In this document: piece by piece, positions 17,038 through 24,506 of the stretch
How the letters are laid out: every line of letters starts with the position of its first letter
Position numbering within the stretch: position 1 is the stretch's first letter
Assembly (NCBI GenBank): GCA_027451885.1
Contig: DAIDHX010000015.1
Span: forward strand, 1-64,000
From: Planctomycetales bacterium
Lineage (GTDB): Bacteria; Planctomycetota; Planctomycetia; Isosphaerales; Isosphaeraceae
DNA length: 64,000 nt
Direction of reading: 5' to 3'
Position numbers and translations under genes: made by a program
The notes under the pieces: generated by a model
The model's input: the letters and a program-made list of their open reading frames with translations, nothing else
Databases searched by the model: none
What the model was told of the DNA's origin: nothing

Positions 17038-18381
17038 TTGATCAAGACCTCGCGTGCAAAGTTTGTGAGTCGTTTGCCGCTTCATTGGAAGCCGCTACGG
17101 CTTGAGCTTGCCGCGGTCGCGCCGCGCTCAAAAGGGCTGCAGGCGCGATCGGTCGCCGCTGGCATGGTTGTCGCCGCGTTCGCGTGCGTGACGGCCTGGG
17201 CCGCGACCACGGTCTCAATGGGCCTTGTGATCGCCTATCTCGTGATTCTGGCTGTGATTTACCTGGCGCCGGATCGAAGTCGCCCCGCGATTTCGCTTCA
17301 GCCAGGCGAGTCCACGACGACCGAGATCAGGCAGGGAAACAGTGTGCTAATCGCGCACAACCCCGTGAGTGAATCTCGCGAGGTCGTGAACGAGCCCGCT
17401 GCATCCCTTGACGCGGAATCTTCGAAGGACATGGCGGAAGAAAACGACGCTCCTGGCGCGGACGCGGCCTTGCCTCGTTCTCGCCGTGGGCGCGTTCGTG
17501 CGCGGAAGCTGGCCCGTCCAGTGGAAGCCTCGAACCAGGGTACTCCCGCTGTGTCCTGGATCCGCGTTGGGCCAGGGCGCTTTGTTCGTGCTGATGCAGG
17601 CGAGTCGTTACCCGCTGCCGCCCACGCGACGGCCAGTGATTCAACGATCCATGATCCTCCGGTTACGGAAGATCAATCGAGCGACCTTTTCATCGAATCA
17701 GCACCGGCTGATCCGATTGAGCCGCTTGAGATCGGCGAATCCAGCGAGCTGGTTGGACACAGCCTGGAACCTGTGGATGTGGTCGGTGGGTGTCCGGAAC
17801 GCCCCATCGCCAGAGAGTACGGTAACGCACCCTCTGCCTCTGAATCGCATCCGCACATCGACTCGATTGAAAGCCCCCCACATGACCTCGACGACTGGGA
17901 TCCCCTGATCATCGCGAGTGAAAGCCCAGGGCCAGCGGCAACCACCATTTCGGTGGGCTTGACCGCCCATCGTCCGCTGCAACTCGATCGGCAAACGCCA
18001 TTGGCGTGGGGCGATTCCGCTCCACCGCCAGGGCGATCCGTCGGTCTCCGGGGTTGGATGACGTCACGGTCCGTGGTCTGCTACCGCAACCGCTCGCCGC
18101 CGGTTCTATTGGGAAGCAGCCGCCCGAGCGCGGCCGCGACGCCGAACAGGGCTGGGAGACCGCGATTCGTCTGGGGCAACACCCGGGCATCTCGCGCGGT
18201 TGCCCAGCCCTCGGCCATCCTGGGGGTAATCGACATTAGAGAATCAGCATCGCGTCGCCGTAGCTATAGAATCGATAGCGGCAGTCGACAGCCTGGCGAT
18301 AGGCTTCACGGATCAGCTCGGTTCCGGCAAGCGCGGAGACCAGAACCAGCAAGCTGCTTCGCGGCAGGTGAAAGTTGGTGA
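17038..18381 (+). CDS. Membrane-anchored hypothetical protein, possible frameshift near 18000
   Basis: A 447-residue open frame with a TTG start backed by AAGGTGG. Residues ~40-80 form two hydrophobic segments (AAGMVVAAFACVTAWAA and VIAYLVILAVIYLAP). After that it is a long Pro/Ser/Ala/Glu-rich, disordered region with VSWIRVGPGRFVRAD in the middle (~178-192), the only segment that looks like a conserved motif. The last ~125 residues change character to basic and Ser/Arg-rich and overlap the convergent queA by 146 bases. A shift to the neighbouring frame near 18000 would end the protein at 18239, overlapping queA by only four bases, which is more natural. I do not recognise the family. Confidence 0.6.
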   Translation: MIKTSRAKFVSRLPLHWKPLRLELAAVAPRSKGLQARSVAAGMVVAAFACVTAWAATTVSMGLVIAYLVILAVIYLAPDRSRPAISLQPGESTTTEIRQGNSVLIAHNPVSESREVVNEPAASLDAESSKDMAEENDAPGADAALPRSRRGRVRARKLARPVEASNQGTPAVSWIRVGPGRFVRADAGESLPAAAHATASDSTIHDPPVTEDQSSDLFIESAPADPIEPLEIGESSELVGHSLEPVDVVGGCPERPIAREYGNAPSASESHPHIDSIESPPHDLDDWDPLIIASESPGPAATTISVGLTAHRPLQLDRQTPLAWGDSAPPPGRSVGLRGWMTSRSVVCYRNRSPPVLLGSSRPSAAATPNRAGRPRFVWGNTRASRAVAQPSAILGVIDIRESASRRRSYRIDSGSRQPGDRLHGSARFRQARRPEPASCFAAGESW

Positions 18382-19309
18382 TCAGGGCATCGACCGCATG
18401 AAACGTATGCCCCGGTTTGATGTAAAGCGACGTTTCACCTTGAAAGGCTTCAAGCCGACCGGATTGTGCGGCGGTTTCAAGCGCCCGTGTTGAAGTCGTG
18501 CCAACCGCGACGATGCGTCCACCACCTGTTTGTCGTTCAAGAATCCGTGTGGCGGCCTCCGGCGTCAGCTCAGCCCATTCAGAATGCATCGAATGGTCCT
18601 CGATCCGTGCGGCCTGAATGGGCCGAAAGGTTCCGACGCCAATATGCACTGTGACATCGACCCAGGTTAATCCACGAGCGGCAAGCTTCTCGAAAAGCCG
18701 CGCGGTGAAGTGCAAGCCTGCGGTCGGCGCGGCGACTGCGCCTGGACGCATGGCGTAGATGGTCTGGTAATCCCCAGTATCTCCAGGTTCTGCCCGGCCG
18801 CCGCGAATATAAGGTGGCAATGGCGTCTGGCCATGGCGCTCCAGGAGGGCGAGCGTTTCCCACGGTTGATTCAAATCCGGATGCGGTCGAACGAGCCAGC
18901 CCCCGTCGGATCGGCGTTCGATGAGCTCAAGCTCCAGGCCTTGACCGACCAGGATCCGCTCTCCAGGCCTGGGATGACCCCGCGTTGTGGCCAGAATCTC
19001 CCAAAGGCCGTTGGCACTCTCTCCCAGGAAGAGTCCTTCCCATTTGCCTCCTGTTCGCATGCGCTGGCCTAGCAGGCGCGCAGCGAGCACCCGAGTGTTG
19101 TTGCGTACAAGCACATCGCGCGGGTCAAGCAACTCGGGAAGATCAGCGAAGGTGCAGTGTCTTATCGCGCCTGTGCAACGCTCCACGACCATGAGTCGCG
19201 CAGAGTCGCGCGGATTGGCGGGATAACGGGCAATCAGCTCATCCGGTAGGTCGAAATCCAGATCCGACGTGAGCAAGGCACCATCTCTCCAGGCCGGCGA
19301 AAACCACAT
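18236..19309 (-). CDS. queA: S-adenosylmethionine:tRNA ribosyltransferase-isomerase
   Basis: A 357-residue QueA enzyme that transfers and isomerises the ribosyl group of SAM onto 7-aminomethyl-7-deazaguanine in tRNA, giving epoxyqueuosine. Family landmarks are DLPDELIARYPANPRDSARLM, DVLVRNNTRVLAARL, LPPYIRG, PGAVAAPTAGLHFT, VDVTVHIGVGTFRPI, HSEW and DALITNFHLPRSSLLVLVSA. The ATG at 19309 lies 15 residues before the conserved start, so a downstream TTG is possible. No other queuosine gene is in the window. Its 3' end meets the convergent membrane-protein gene. Confidence 0.93.
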   Translation of the reverse strand: MWFSPAWRDGALLTSDLDFDLPDELIARYPANPRDSARLMVVERCTGAIRHCTFADLPELLDPRDVLVRNNTRVLAARLLGQRMRTGGKWEGLFLGESANGLWEILATTRGHPRPGERILVGQGLELELIERRSDGGWLVRPHPDLNQPWETLALLERHGQTPLPPYIRGGRAEPGDTGDYQTIYAMRPGAVAAPTAGLHFTARLFEKLAARGLTWVDVTVHIGVGTFRPIQAARIEDHSMHSEWAELTPEAATRILERQTGGGRIVAVGTTSTRALETAAQSGRLEAFQGETSLYIKPGHTFHAVDALITNFHLPRSSLLVLVSALAGTELIREAYRQAVDCRYRFYSYGDAMLIL

Positions 19310-19396
19310 CGCATTCTAGAAAGCATGGCCACACTTCGTCGAGTTCGGCTAAACTCGCCTGGAGAATCGGGAAGTTCTGAAATCGAGGAGAAGGGA

Positions 19397-19795
19397 TTGG
19401 GAGAACACGATCAAGCCAGTGCGAGGGGCCTGCTGCTGAGCAGGGATTTAATCTTCACGACGAAGATTCGCGACACCGCAGCGCTGCTGGGTAAGCGCAT
19501 CGACGTGGTGGGAGATGCGGGAAAGGTCGAGGCGATTCTCGAAGCCCAGCCGCCTGCGCTCGTGCTGGTGGATCTGGCTGCTGGCGATCTGGTTGACCCA
19601 GGGAGACTCAGCGGATGGATCGAGCAGGCAGGACCGCAGGTCCATTTTCTAGCATTTGGCTCACACGTTGATCGCGAAGGAATGGCGGCAGCGCGTGCTG
19701 CTGGGTGCCACACAGTCTTGCCGCGGAGTCGTTTCGCGGCAGAGCTGCCAGAGCTGATTAGACGGCTGCTGGGAAGTGAATGTACTGCCTTGTAG
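19397..19795 (+). CDS. Receiver-like hypothetical protein
   Basis: A 132-residue protein with a pattern like a degenerate response-regulator receiver: LLLSRDLIFTTKIRDTAALLG, then IDVVGDAGKVEAIL, then the strand ALVLVDLAAGD where the phospho-acceptor Asp would lie, and HFLAFGSHVDREGMAAARAAG. The early acidic pair that binds Mg in true receivers is absent, so phosphorylation is doubtful. TTG 19397 is preferred because GAGGAG lies six bases upstream; ATG 19325 adds 24 residues of weak character and would leave only 15 bases to the divergent queA. A strong hairpin follows the stop. Confidence 0.65.
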   Translation: MGEHDQASARGLLLSRDLIFTTKIRDTAALLGKRIDVVGDAGKVEAILEAQPPALVLVDLAAGDLVDPGRLSGWIEQAGPQVHFLAFGSHVDREGMAAARAAGCHTVLPRSRFAAELPELIRRLLGSECTAL

Positions 19796-19825
19796 GCAAG
19801 GTGAATGCTGGAGCGCAAAGGAATA

Positions 19826-19855
19826 GCCGCCCAGGCTCCGGGGAACCTGGGCGGC
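19826..19855. terminator. Bidirectional hairpin terminator
   Basis: A perfect 10-bp stem (GCCGCCCAGG / CCTGGGCGGC) closes a ten-base loop between the convergent receiver-like and XRE genes. Neither side has a long T run, but position and stability suggest it serves both genes. Confidence 0.65.
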
Positions 19856-19873
19856 TCATCCTGGCGATCCTCG

Positions 19874-20359
19874 TTATTCAGCGCGGCTCGCAGAGCGACT
19901 TCGATTCCGCTGACCTTCGAATTCTATTCCGCTCCCGAAGCCTGAAGCGTCACCCGCCAGTGTCGGCGGGATGATTGGGAGCAGCCGATAGGATTCCTCG
20001 ACAATGCGGGCAACCCCTTCGGCCATCGGTGAAGCCAGAAGCAGGCGGAATTTCTCAATCAACTCTTCAGCACGGTCCGACGACGTACCACGCACGGAAA
20101 GCGCGGCCCCGATCGGCGCCTCGGTCACATCTCCGGCAACCTCGTGAGATGAGGACACCGGAGTTGATTCGAGTAGAACCTCGAGCGGTACGCCCAGCGC
20201 GCGAGAAATTCGCCGAAGCGTTCCCGCCTGAGGCTTGCTCGTGTTGCCACGCTCGATCTGATAAAGAGCCGTCCGGGAAATCTTGGCACGACTCGCCAAC
20301 TCGTCGGGTCCCCAGCCCTTCGCATAACGAAGATCTCGGATCCGCCTCGACAAGTTCAT
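19874..20359 (-). CDS. XRE-family transcriptional regulator
   Basis: A 161-residue protein with an N-terminal helix-turn-helix of lambda-Cro/XRE type (residues ~1-62): IRDLRYAKGWGPDELASRAK, then ISRTALYQIERGNTSKPQAG and LRRISRALGVPLEVLL. The C-terminal part (~90-150) is unassigned and helical; it ends in a basic Arg/Ser tail. No peptidase or cupin domain is attached. GAGG lies near the start. The 1.1-kb AT-richer gap upstream, with several palindromes, may include its operator, which is inference. Confidence 0.85.
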   Translation of the reverse strand: MNLSRRIRDLRYAKGWGPDELASRAKISRTALYQIERGNTSKPQAGTLRRISRALGVPLEVLLESTPVSSSHEVAGDVTEAPIGAALSVRGTSSDRAEELIEKFRLLLASPMAEGVARIVEESYRLLPIIPPTLAGDASGFGSGIEFEGQRNRSRSASRAE

Positions 20360-21471
20360 CTCTCGCCTCGTTTCACTAGGGTGGGATCTCAGGACAAACT
20401 CACAATCTCCATTCGCCCAAAGTCACCACGCGAATCTGTAAAGTTTCGGAATCCGCCCCACGAGCGAAATCGCCCCCAGGGATGTCTTCTCACTGACCCT
20501 CTTCGAGCCTCGTTACACAATGAGGATTCCTGATCCCCCTCACGCGAATCTGCCCGTCACGAAGCCCTTGCGTTGGACGAAAAATAAATGATTCAAAACT
20601 AACCGTCGTGTCAAAAATTAGCTAGGAAGTGACTGCATAACAAGCCCAAAGCCATCGTACTGCCGCCGATTTGCCACGAAGATTCCGCCCCAGAACATCC
20701 ACCCTGTAACTGCGATTCGGACGGGAATCTACACATCCTGCTCGAAGTAATCCGAGGTACCATGGATTGTTGCACCAGTCGGTCCTCCGATGACTTCGAA
20801 ACTCATCGGTATTCGGCGATGCTCATGAGGCATGAAACGCTACGGCACGGGAAATCGGCTAAAACACGACGCTTGTCACAAGTTCGAGTTGATCACGCCA
20901 GGCATTGTTAACAAAGGTATGATAAAGAAGTAGAAATCAAGAGTCAAGGGTCACTCCTATATGGTTCAGACTGATCCGATTGGGATGTGTGTTGTTTTTC
21001 GGAAACATCGCCCTTGAAAGTCTGGGGCCTCCGAGACTACCCTTCATGACGCCACTTTTGGATGAATCTGGATTTGATCAGCTACCCCCATGGAAGCGGG
21101 TTGGGTGATGTCCGCGTCCTGAACGCGGCCCTTGCCTGTGAACGCCACCAATGGAGGGCTTCCCCTGTCACTTTGATTCGATCTCAGGCTGGCCCAGGCG
21201 ACTTCTTCGATCAGCAGCCTGTCGCGATACAAAAATTTACACGGGACAACACTGTCCTTTTCTGATGATTGAGTGCCGTTACGATTGAGAGCCGCACGCT
21301 CAGAGTGTCATATTGCGTGCGTGGATGCAAGGTGTGATTCATGCATTTCACTGAACTCGCCACGTCGCGACGGCGTGGCCAGGGAGGATGATTCGAATCG
21401 GAGGACGGCTGAATTGGTCCCTCGGATGGCGACCGATATCGTTTGAGTGACCTGTGAATTCGGGAGTTACG
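20360..21471. other. Long AT-richer intergenic region
   Basis: This 1.1-kb gap is the longest in the window and is visibly less GC-rich. Two short opposing frames (21044-21265) lack support. Four small palindromes cluster at 20787-20914 (listed separately). Nothing else structured, such as a tRNA or terminator, was seen. Confidence 0.5.
20787..20914. promoter_or_regulatory. Cluster of palindromes, possible operators
   Basis: Within 128 bases lie CCGATGA-N9-TCATCGG (20787-20809, its centre containing TTCGAA), CTCATGAG (20822-20829), CTTGTCACAAG (20872-20882) and TTGTTAACAA (20905-20914). Such symmetric sites are typical for dimeric regulators. They lie ~430-550 bases upstream of the XRE gene start, so a link to that regulator is only a guess. 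Confidence 0.35.
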
Positions 21472-22089
21472 ATGAAGTCTACCCAGAACATCCAGCCTCC
21501 TCATCGCGCAGGTCTAGGGAAGGGCCAGGGAGCATCTGAGCGTGCGTGCGTGCCTCGTTATCGAGTTGGGGAGCTTTTTCGTCGAGGTCGGACTGAGTGG
21601 CCGGCCGGTACGCAGTTTCGTGTGGGCGATTCGATAGACGAGTTGACGTTGTTTCGGCGTGAGATCGGTCATGAACTGGTTCAGGCCGTACAGCGGGGCC
21701 GTTTTGAGTTCGCCCTCCTCGTTGAGCAATCGTTCATCGTTCTCGCATATCAGGTGCCGGGAGTAATTCCCTGGGAAGAAGCGCCGTTCTGCTGGCATCT
21801 GCAGCATCTTTCCGAGCGCGTGATTCCGATGCTCGATTCCTCACCTGAAGCGAGGGCGTTGCTTTGGATCTCACTCGTGAGTGCCACTGATGGCGTGGTG
21901 CAGGCTCAACGTGGTGTCACCCTTTCACCCTCGTTTACGCGAGCGATCCGTGATACGGTGCGCCGCCAGGCCCAGGTCAGGTTCCGTCCGGAAGCGTGTA
22001 CCGACGGCCTTTCCAGGATGTACCTGGGTTTCCCCACGACTGACGATCGCCTTTCGCTTGCCGTCGCGCGAAGTGCAGGGAATGAGTGA
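21472..22089 (+). CDS. Hypothetical protein
   Basis: A 205-residue protein I do not recognise. It has no signal peptide or membrane segment. The middle has a hydrophobic strand pair (RFEFALLVEQSFIVLAYQVPG) and a helical part RALLWISLVSATDGVVQAQRG; the C-terminus is Arg-rich. The ATG at 21472 has GGGAG about six bases upstream; a GTG 18 bases before is also in frame. Its stop is 14 bases from the end of the convergent glycosyltransferase gene. It may belong to a planctomycete-restricted family. Confidence 0.6.
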   Translation: MKSTQNIQPPHRAGLGKGQGASERACVPRYRVGELFRRGRTEWPAGTQFRVGDSIDELTLFRREIGHELVQAVQRGRFEFALLVEQSFIVLAYQVPGVIPWEEAPFCWHLQHLSERVIPMLDSSPEARALLWISLVSATDGVVQAQRGVTLSPSFTRAIRDTVRRQAQVRFRPEACTDGLSRMYLGFPTTDDRLSLAVARSAGNE

Positions 22090-22102
22090 TTTCCAGTAGG
22101 CT

Positions 22103-23293
22103 TCAGCTTGTCAGGGCCGCGTGCTCATCCGGAATTTTGTAACCGAGCACGTTGGCCCAGACTCGCTCGTACGCACGAATGGCCGCGGCCTGACTGTAGG
22201 TGTCCTCGACTCTGCGTCTTGCCGCTTGACCGAGGAGACGAAGGCGTTCTGGGTTTTCGCAGGCCTGCAAGAGAGCCTGGGCCAATGCCAGTGGATCACG
22301 TGCGGGTACGAGCCAACCGGTTACTCCTGGTAGGACCAGTTCACGCGATCCTTCGACATTTGTAGCTACCACGGGTCGGGAGGCAGCCATCGCCTCGAGG
22401 ATCGCATTTGGCATCCCTTCCCAACGGGAGGGGAGTACAAGGTAGTCGGCTGTTTTGAGAAGTTGGGGAATGTCATCCCTGCGCCCGAGCAAATGCACGT
22501 GCGCGCCGAGGTCTCGATTGCTCGCGATCCGCTGCTGGATCAGGTTTCTTAGGGGGCCCTCGCCGGCGATGGCGAGATACCAGTCGGAACGGTCGGCCAG
22601 GACGATGGAAGCCGCGTCGAGTAGCTCCTCGAGGCCTTTCTGAATATCCAGACGTCCCACGAAAAGGACGATGGGTCCAGGCCCAGTAATGCCAAGGGCC
22701 GTGCGATCGAGAGGATGGGCCTGGTCGTAAGGCGCGGGATCAATGCCATTGGGAATCACCGTGAGCCGGTTGGGATCCAGGTGTGCGACCTGACGACTGA
22801 ACAGGGCGACATCCTCGGAAACGCAGACCGAGCCCGAGGCAAGTCGTTGCGTGAGCCAATCGAGAACGAGATGCCAGCGTTTCTCCCGTTCTGCAACACG
22901 AGTTCCTCCGAGGAGCCAGGGTCGGCGAGCGAATGGGGCCGCAAATCGGCAGGCCACATTGGCGTGAAAAAGAAAACTCTGGATGAGCTCGGGCTGAAAT
23001 TGGCGGAGAGATGATGCGAGCCGCCAGATCGCCTGAATGGGACGGCGGCGAGATACGCCAAGGCATTCACAGGCAAGACCTGACTCGATGAGCGTATCCG
23101 CAAGTGCGCCCGGTGCGGAAAGGCAAAAGACCTTGATCTGCCATCGGCTGGAGTCGAGTCCCATCGCCAGTGAGACAAGTGCCTTCTCCGCGCCGCCGAC
23201 ATCCAGGTCGGTGATCACGAGCGCGAGCCGCACGGGACGATCCGGCCAGGGTTTCAGAGGCGCGAGGAAACGCTGCCGGAGGCTCGTTTGCAT
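22103..23293 (-). CDS. Family 4 glycosyltransferase
   Basis: A 396-residue GT-B enzyme. The N-terminal Rossmann domain starts LALVITDLDVGGAEKALVSLA, a typical GT4 acceptor-side motif. The C-terminal domain has VIPNGID, IVLFVGRLDIQKGLEELLDA, VHLLGRRDDIPQLLKTADYLVLPSRWEGMP and the E-x7-E region of GT4 enzymes (EGMPNAILEAMAASRPVVAT). It probably adds a sugar to a lipid-linked or surface polysaccharide, donor unknown. The HAD gene on the same strand, and the P-II gene before it, end 18 bases upstream, so the three may be co-transcribed. Confidence 0.88.
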   Translation of the reverse strand: MQTSLRQRFLAPLKPWPDRPVRLALVITDLDVGGAEKALVSLAMGLDSSRWQIKVFCLSAPGALADTLIESGLACECLGVSRRRPIQAIWRLASSLRQFQPELIQSFLFHANVACRFAAPFARRPWLLGGTRVAEREKRWHLVLDWLTQRLASGSVCVSEDVALFSRQVAHLDPNRLTVIPNGIDPAPYDQAHPLDRTALGITGPGPIVLFVGRLDIQKGLEELLDAASIVLADRSDWYLAIAGEGPLRNLIQQRIASNRDLGAHVHLLGRRDDIPQLLKTADYLVLPSRWEGMPNAILEAMAASRPVVATNVEGSRELVLPGVTGWLVPARDPLALAQALLQACENPERLRLLGQAARRRVEDTYSQAAAIRAYERVWANVLGYKIPDEHAALTS

Positions 23294-23311
23294 GCTGGCG
23301 AATCAGGGCGT

Positions 23312-24019
23312 TTAAGAGCCGAATTGTTCCTGGATCCAGTCGTGGGTGAAACGGGAAAGGGAGTCGATGATGGCATCGGCGCCGGCTTCACGGAGATCGT
23401 TGGCGGAGTAGGTGTTGGTAATTCCCACCGCACGCATCCCAGCTCCCTTGGCGGAGATTACACCAGCCAGGCTGTCTTCGATGACAAGACAATCTGAAGC
23501 TGCGAGAGGCGAGTGGGTGGATAGCCGGCCGTTACGGCGGGCCTGGAGCGCTTCGAGGGCGAGCAGATAGCCCTGGGGATGGGGTTTGCAATTGGGAGCG
23601 TCCTCGGCCGAGATAATGGCTGATACACGATCAAGCCGAGCGAGTCGGGTCAGGCCATACTCGATCTCGGCGCGGAGTGCACCCGAGCAGATGGCGATGG
23701 GGCAGAGTGCCGCGGTTCTTTCCAGGGTTTCAGCAGCGCCGGGGAAAAATCGAAGCCCGCGCTCAGCGGCGGCGACATATCGGACCGCCTTGCGCGCGAC
23801 AAGCTCGTCAAGCCGAGCACCATTGGCGGATTGCCCGGCGTCGAGGAGCGCAGCCTCAAAGCAGCGGCGATCGTCGTAGCCCAGATAACGCTCGTGGTAA
23901 TCCTGCGGCGTGATCATCACGCCTTCCTCGGCGAGCACCTCCTGGAACAGCGAAAAATGCACAGATTCATCATCAATGAGCACGCCGTTGAAGTCAAAGA
24001 TCACCGCTCCCAAGGCCAT
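23312..24019 (-). CDS. HAD-superfamily hydrolase-like protein (DxN variant)
   Basis: A 235-residue protein of the beta-phosphoglucomutase-like HAD group with an alpha-helical cap. Motif I is IFDFNGVLIDDE: the nucleophile Asp is present but the usual second Asp (acid/base) is Asn. Motif II is PIAICSGA, the Lys of motif III lies in APNCKPHPQGYLLA, and motif IV is VIEDSLAGVISAKGAGMRAVG. The Asn should impair normal phosphatase or mutase chemistry; some HAD members tolerate changes at this site. Its ATG overlaps the TGA of the P-II gene (ATGA), giving translational coupling. Substrate is unknown. Confidence 0.85.
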   Translation of the reverse strand: MALGAVIFDFNGVLIDDESVHFSLFQEVLAEEGVMITPQDYHERYLGYDDRRCFEAALLDAGQSANGARLDELVARKAVRYVAAAERGLRFFPGAAETLERTAALCPIAICSGALRAEIEYGLTRLARLDRVSAIISAEDAPNCKPHPQGYLLALEALQARRNGRLSTHSPLAASDCLVIEDSLAGVISAKGAGMRAVGITNTYSANDLREAGADAIIDSLSRFTHDWIQEQFGS

Positions 24020-24366
24020 CAAATCGCCTCCGGTCCGCGCTCGCCTGTTCGGATTCGGATGCAATCCTCGAGCGGGAGAATGAATATCTTACCATCACCG
24101 ATCTTACCATCAGGCCCGCCGCGTCCCGCCTCGACAATGGCATTCACCGTGGGCTCGACAAAGTCTTCGTTGACCGCGATCTGAAGCTCGATTTTGCGAA
24201 GCAAGTTGACCGTAACTTCGTGGCCTCGGTAGACCTCGGTGTAACCCTTTTGCCGGCCGAATCCCTGCACATCCATTACTGTCAAGCGGAAGACCTCGAC
24301 CTTCGAGAGAGCCTCCTTCACGGCCTCGAGCTTCGTCGGCTGGATAATCGCGATGATGAGCTTCAT
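24019..24366 (-). CDS. P-II family nitrogen regulatory protein
   Basis: A 115-residue P-II signalling protein, which senses 2-oxoglutarate and ATP/ADP and controls nitrogen proteins by contact. It begins MKLIIAIIQPTKLEAVKEAL, has the T-loop GFGRQKGYTEVYRG, and the C-terminal GKIGDGKIFILPLEDCIRIRTGE. Residue 51, the uridylylated Tyr of E. coli GlnB, is Val here (RGHEVTV), while Tyr46 is kept. It is therefore unlikely to be modified by GlnD at the usual site. An in-frame ATG 21 bases upstream is possible but atypical. No glnA or ammonium transporter is adjacent; it is coupled to a HAD protein instead. Confidence 0.92.
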   Translation of the reverse strand: MKLIIAIIQPTKLEAVKEALSKVEVFRLTVMDVQGFGRQKGYTEVYRGHEVTVNLLRKIELQIAVNEDFVEPTVNAIVEAGRGGPDGKIGDGKIFILPLEDCIRIRTGERGPEAI

Positions 24367-24506
24367 CGTTTGTAGCGGCCAATCCATTCAGAGGATGACA
24401 GGCCCAAGATCAGATCTCTCCTGCGAGTTCTTATTCTTGTTGGACATGGTTCGTAGCGTCAACCCAGGCTGCGCCAGGAGCGGCTCTGGAGCTTGATTCG
24501 GTTCAA

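Noticed and set aside
16797-17045. 82-codon minus frame between hemC and the next gene
   Set aside because: No features, and it overlaps the ribosome-binding site of the next gene.
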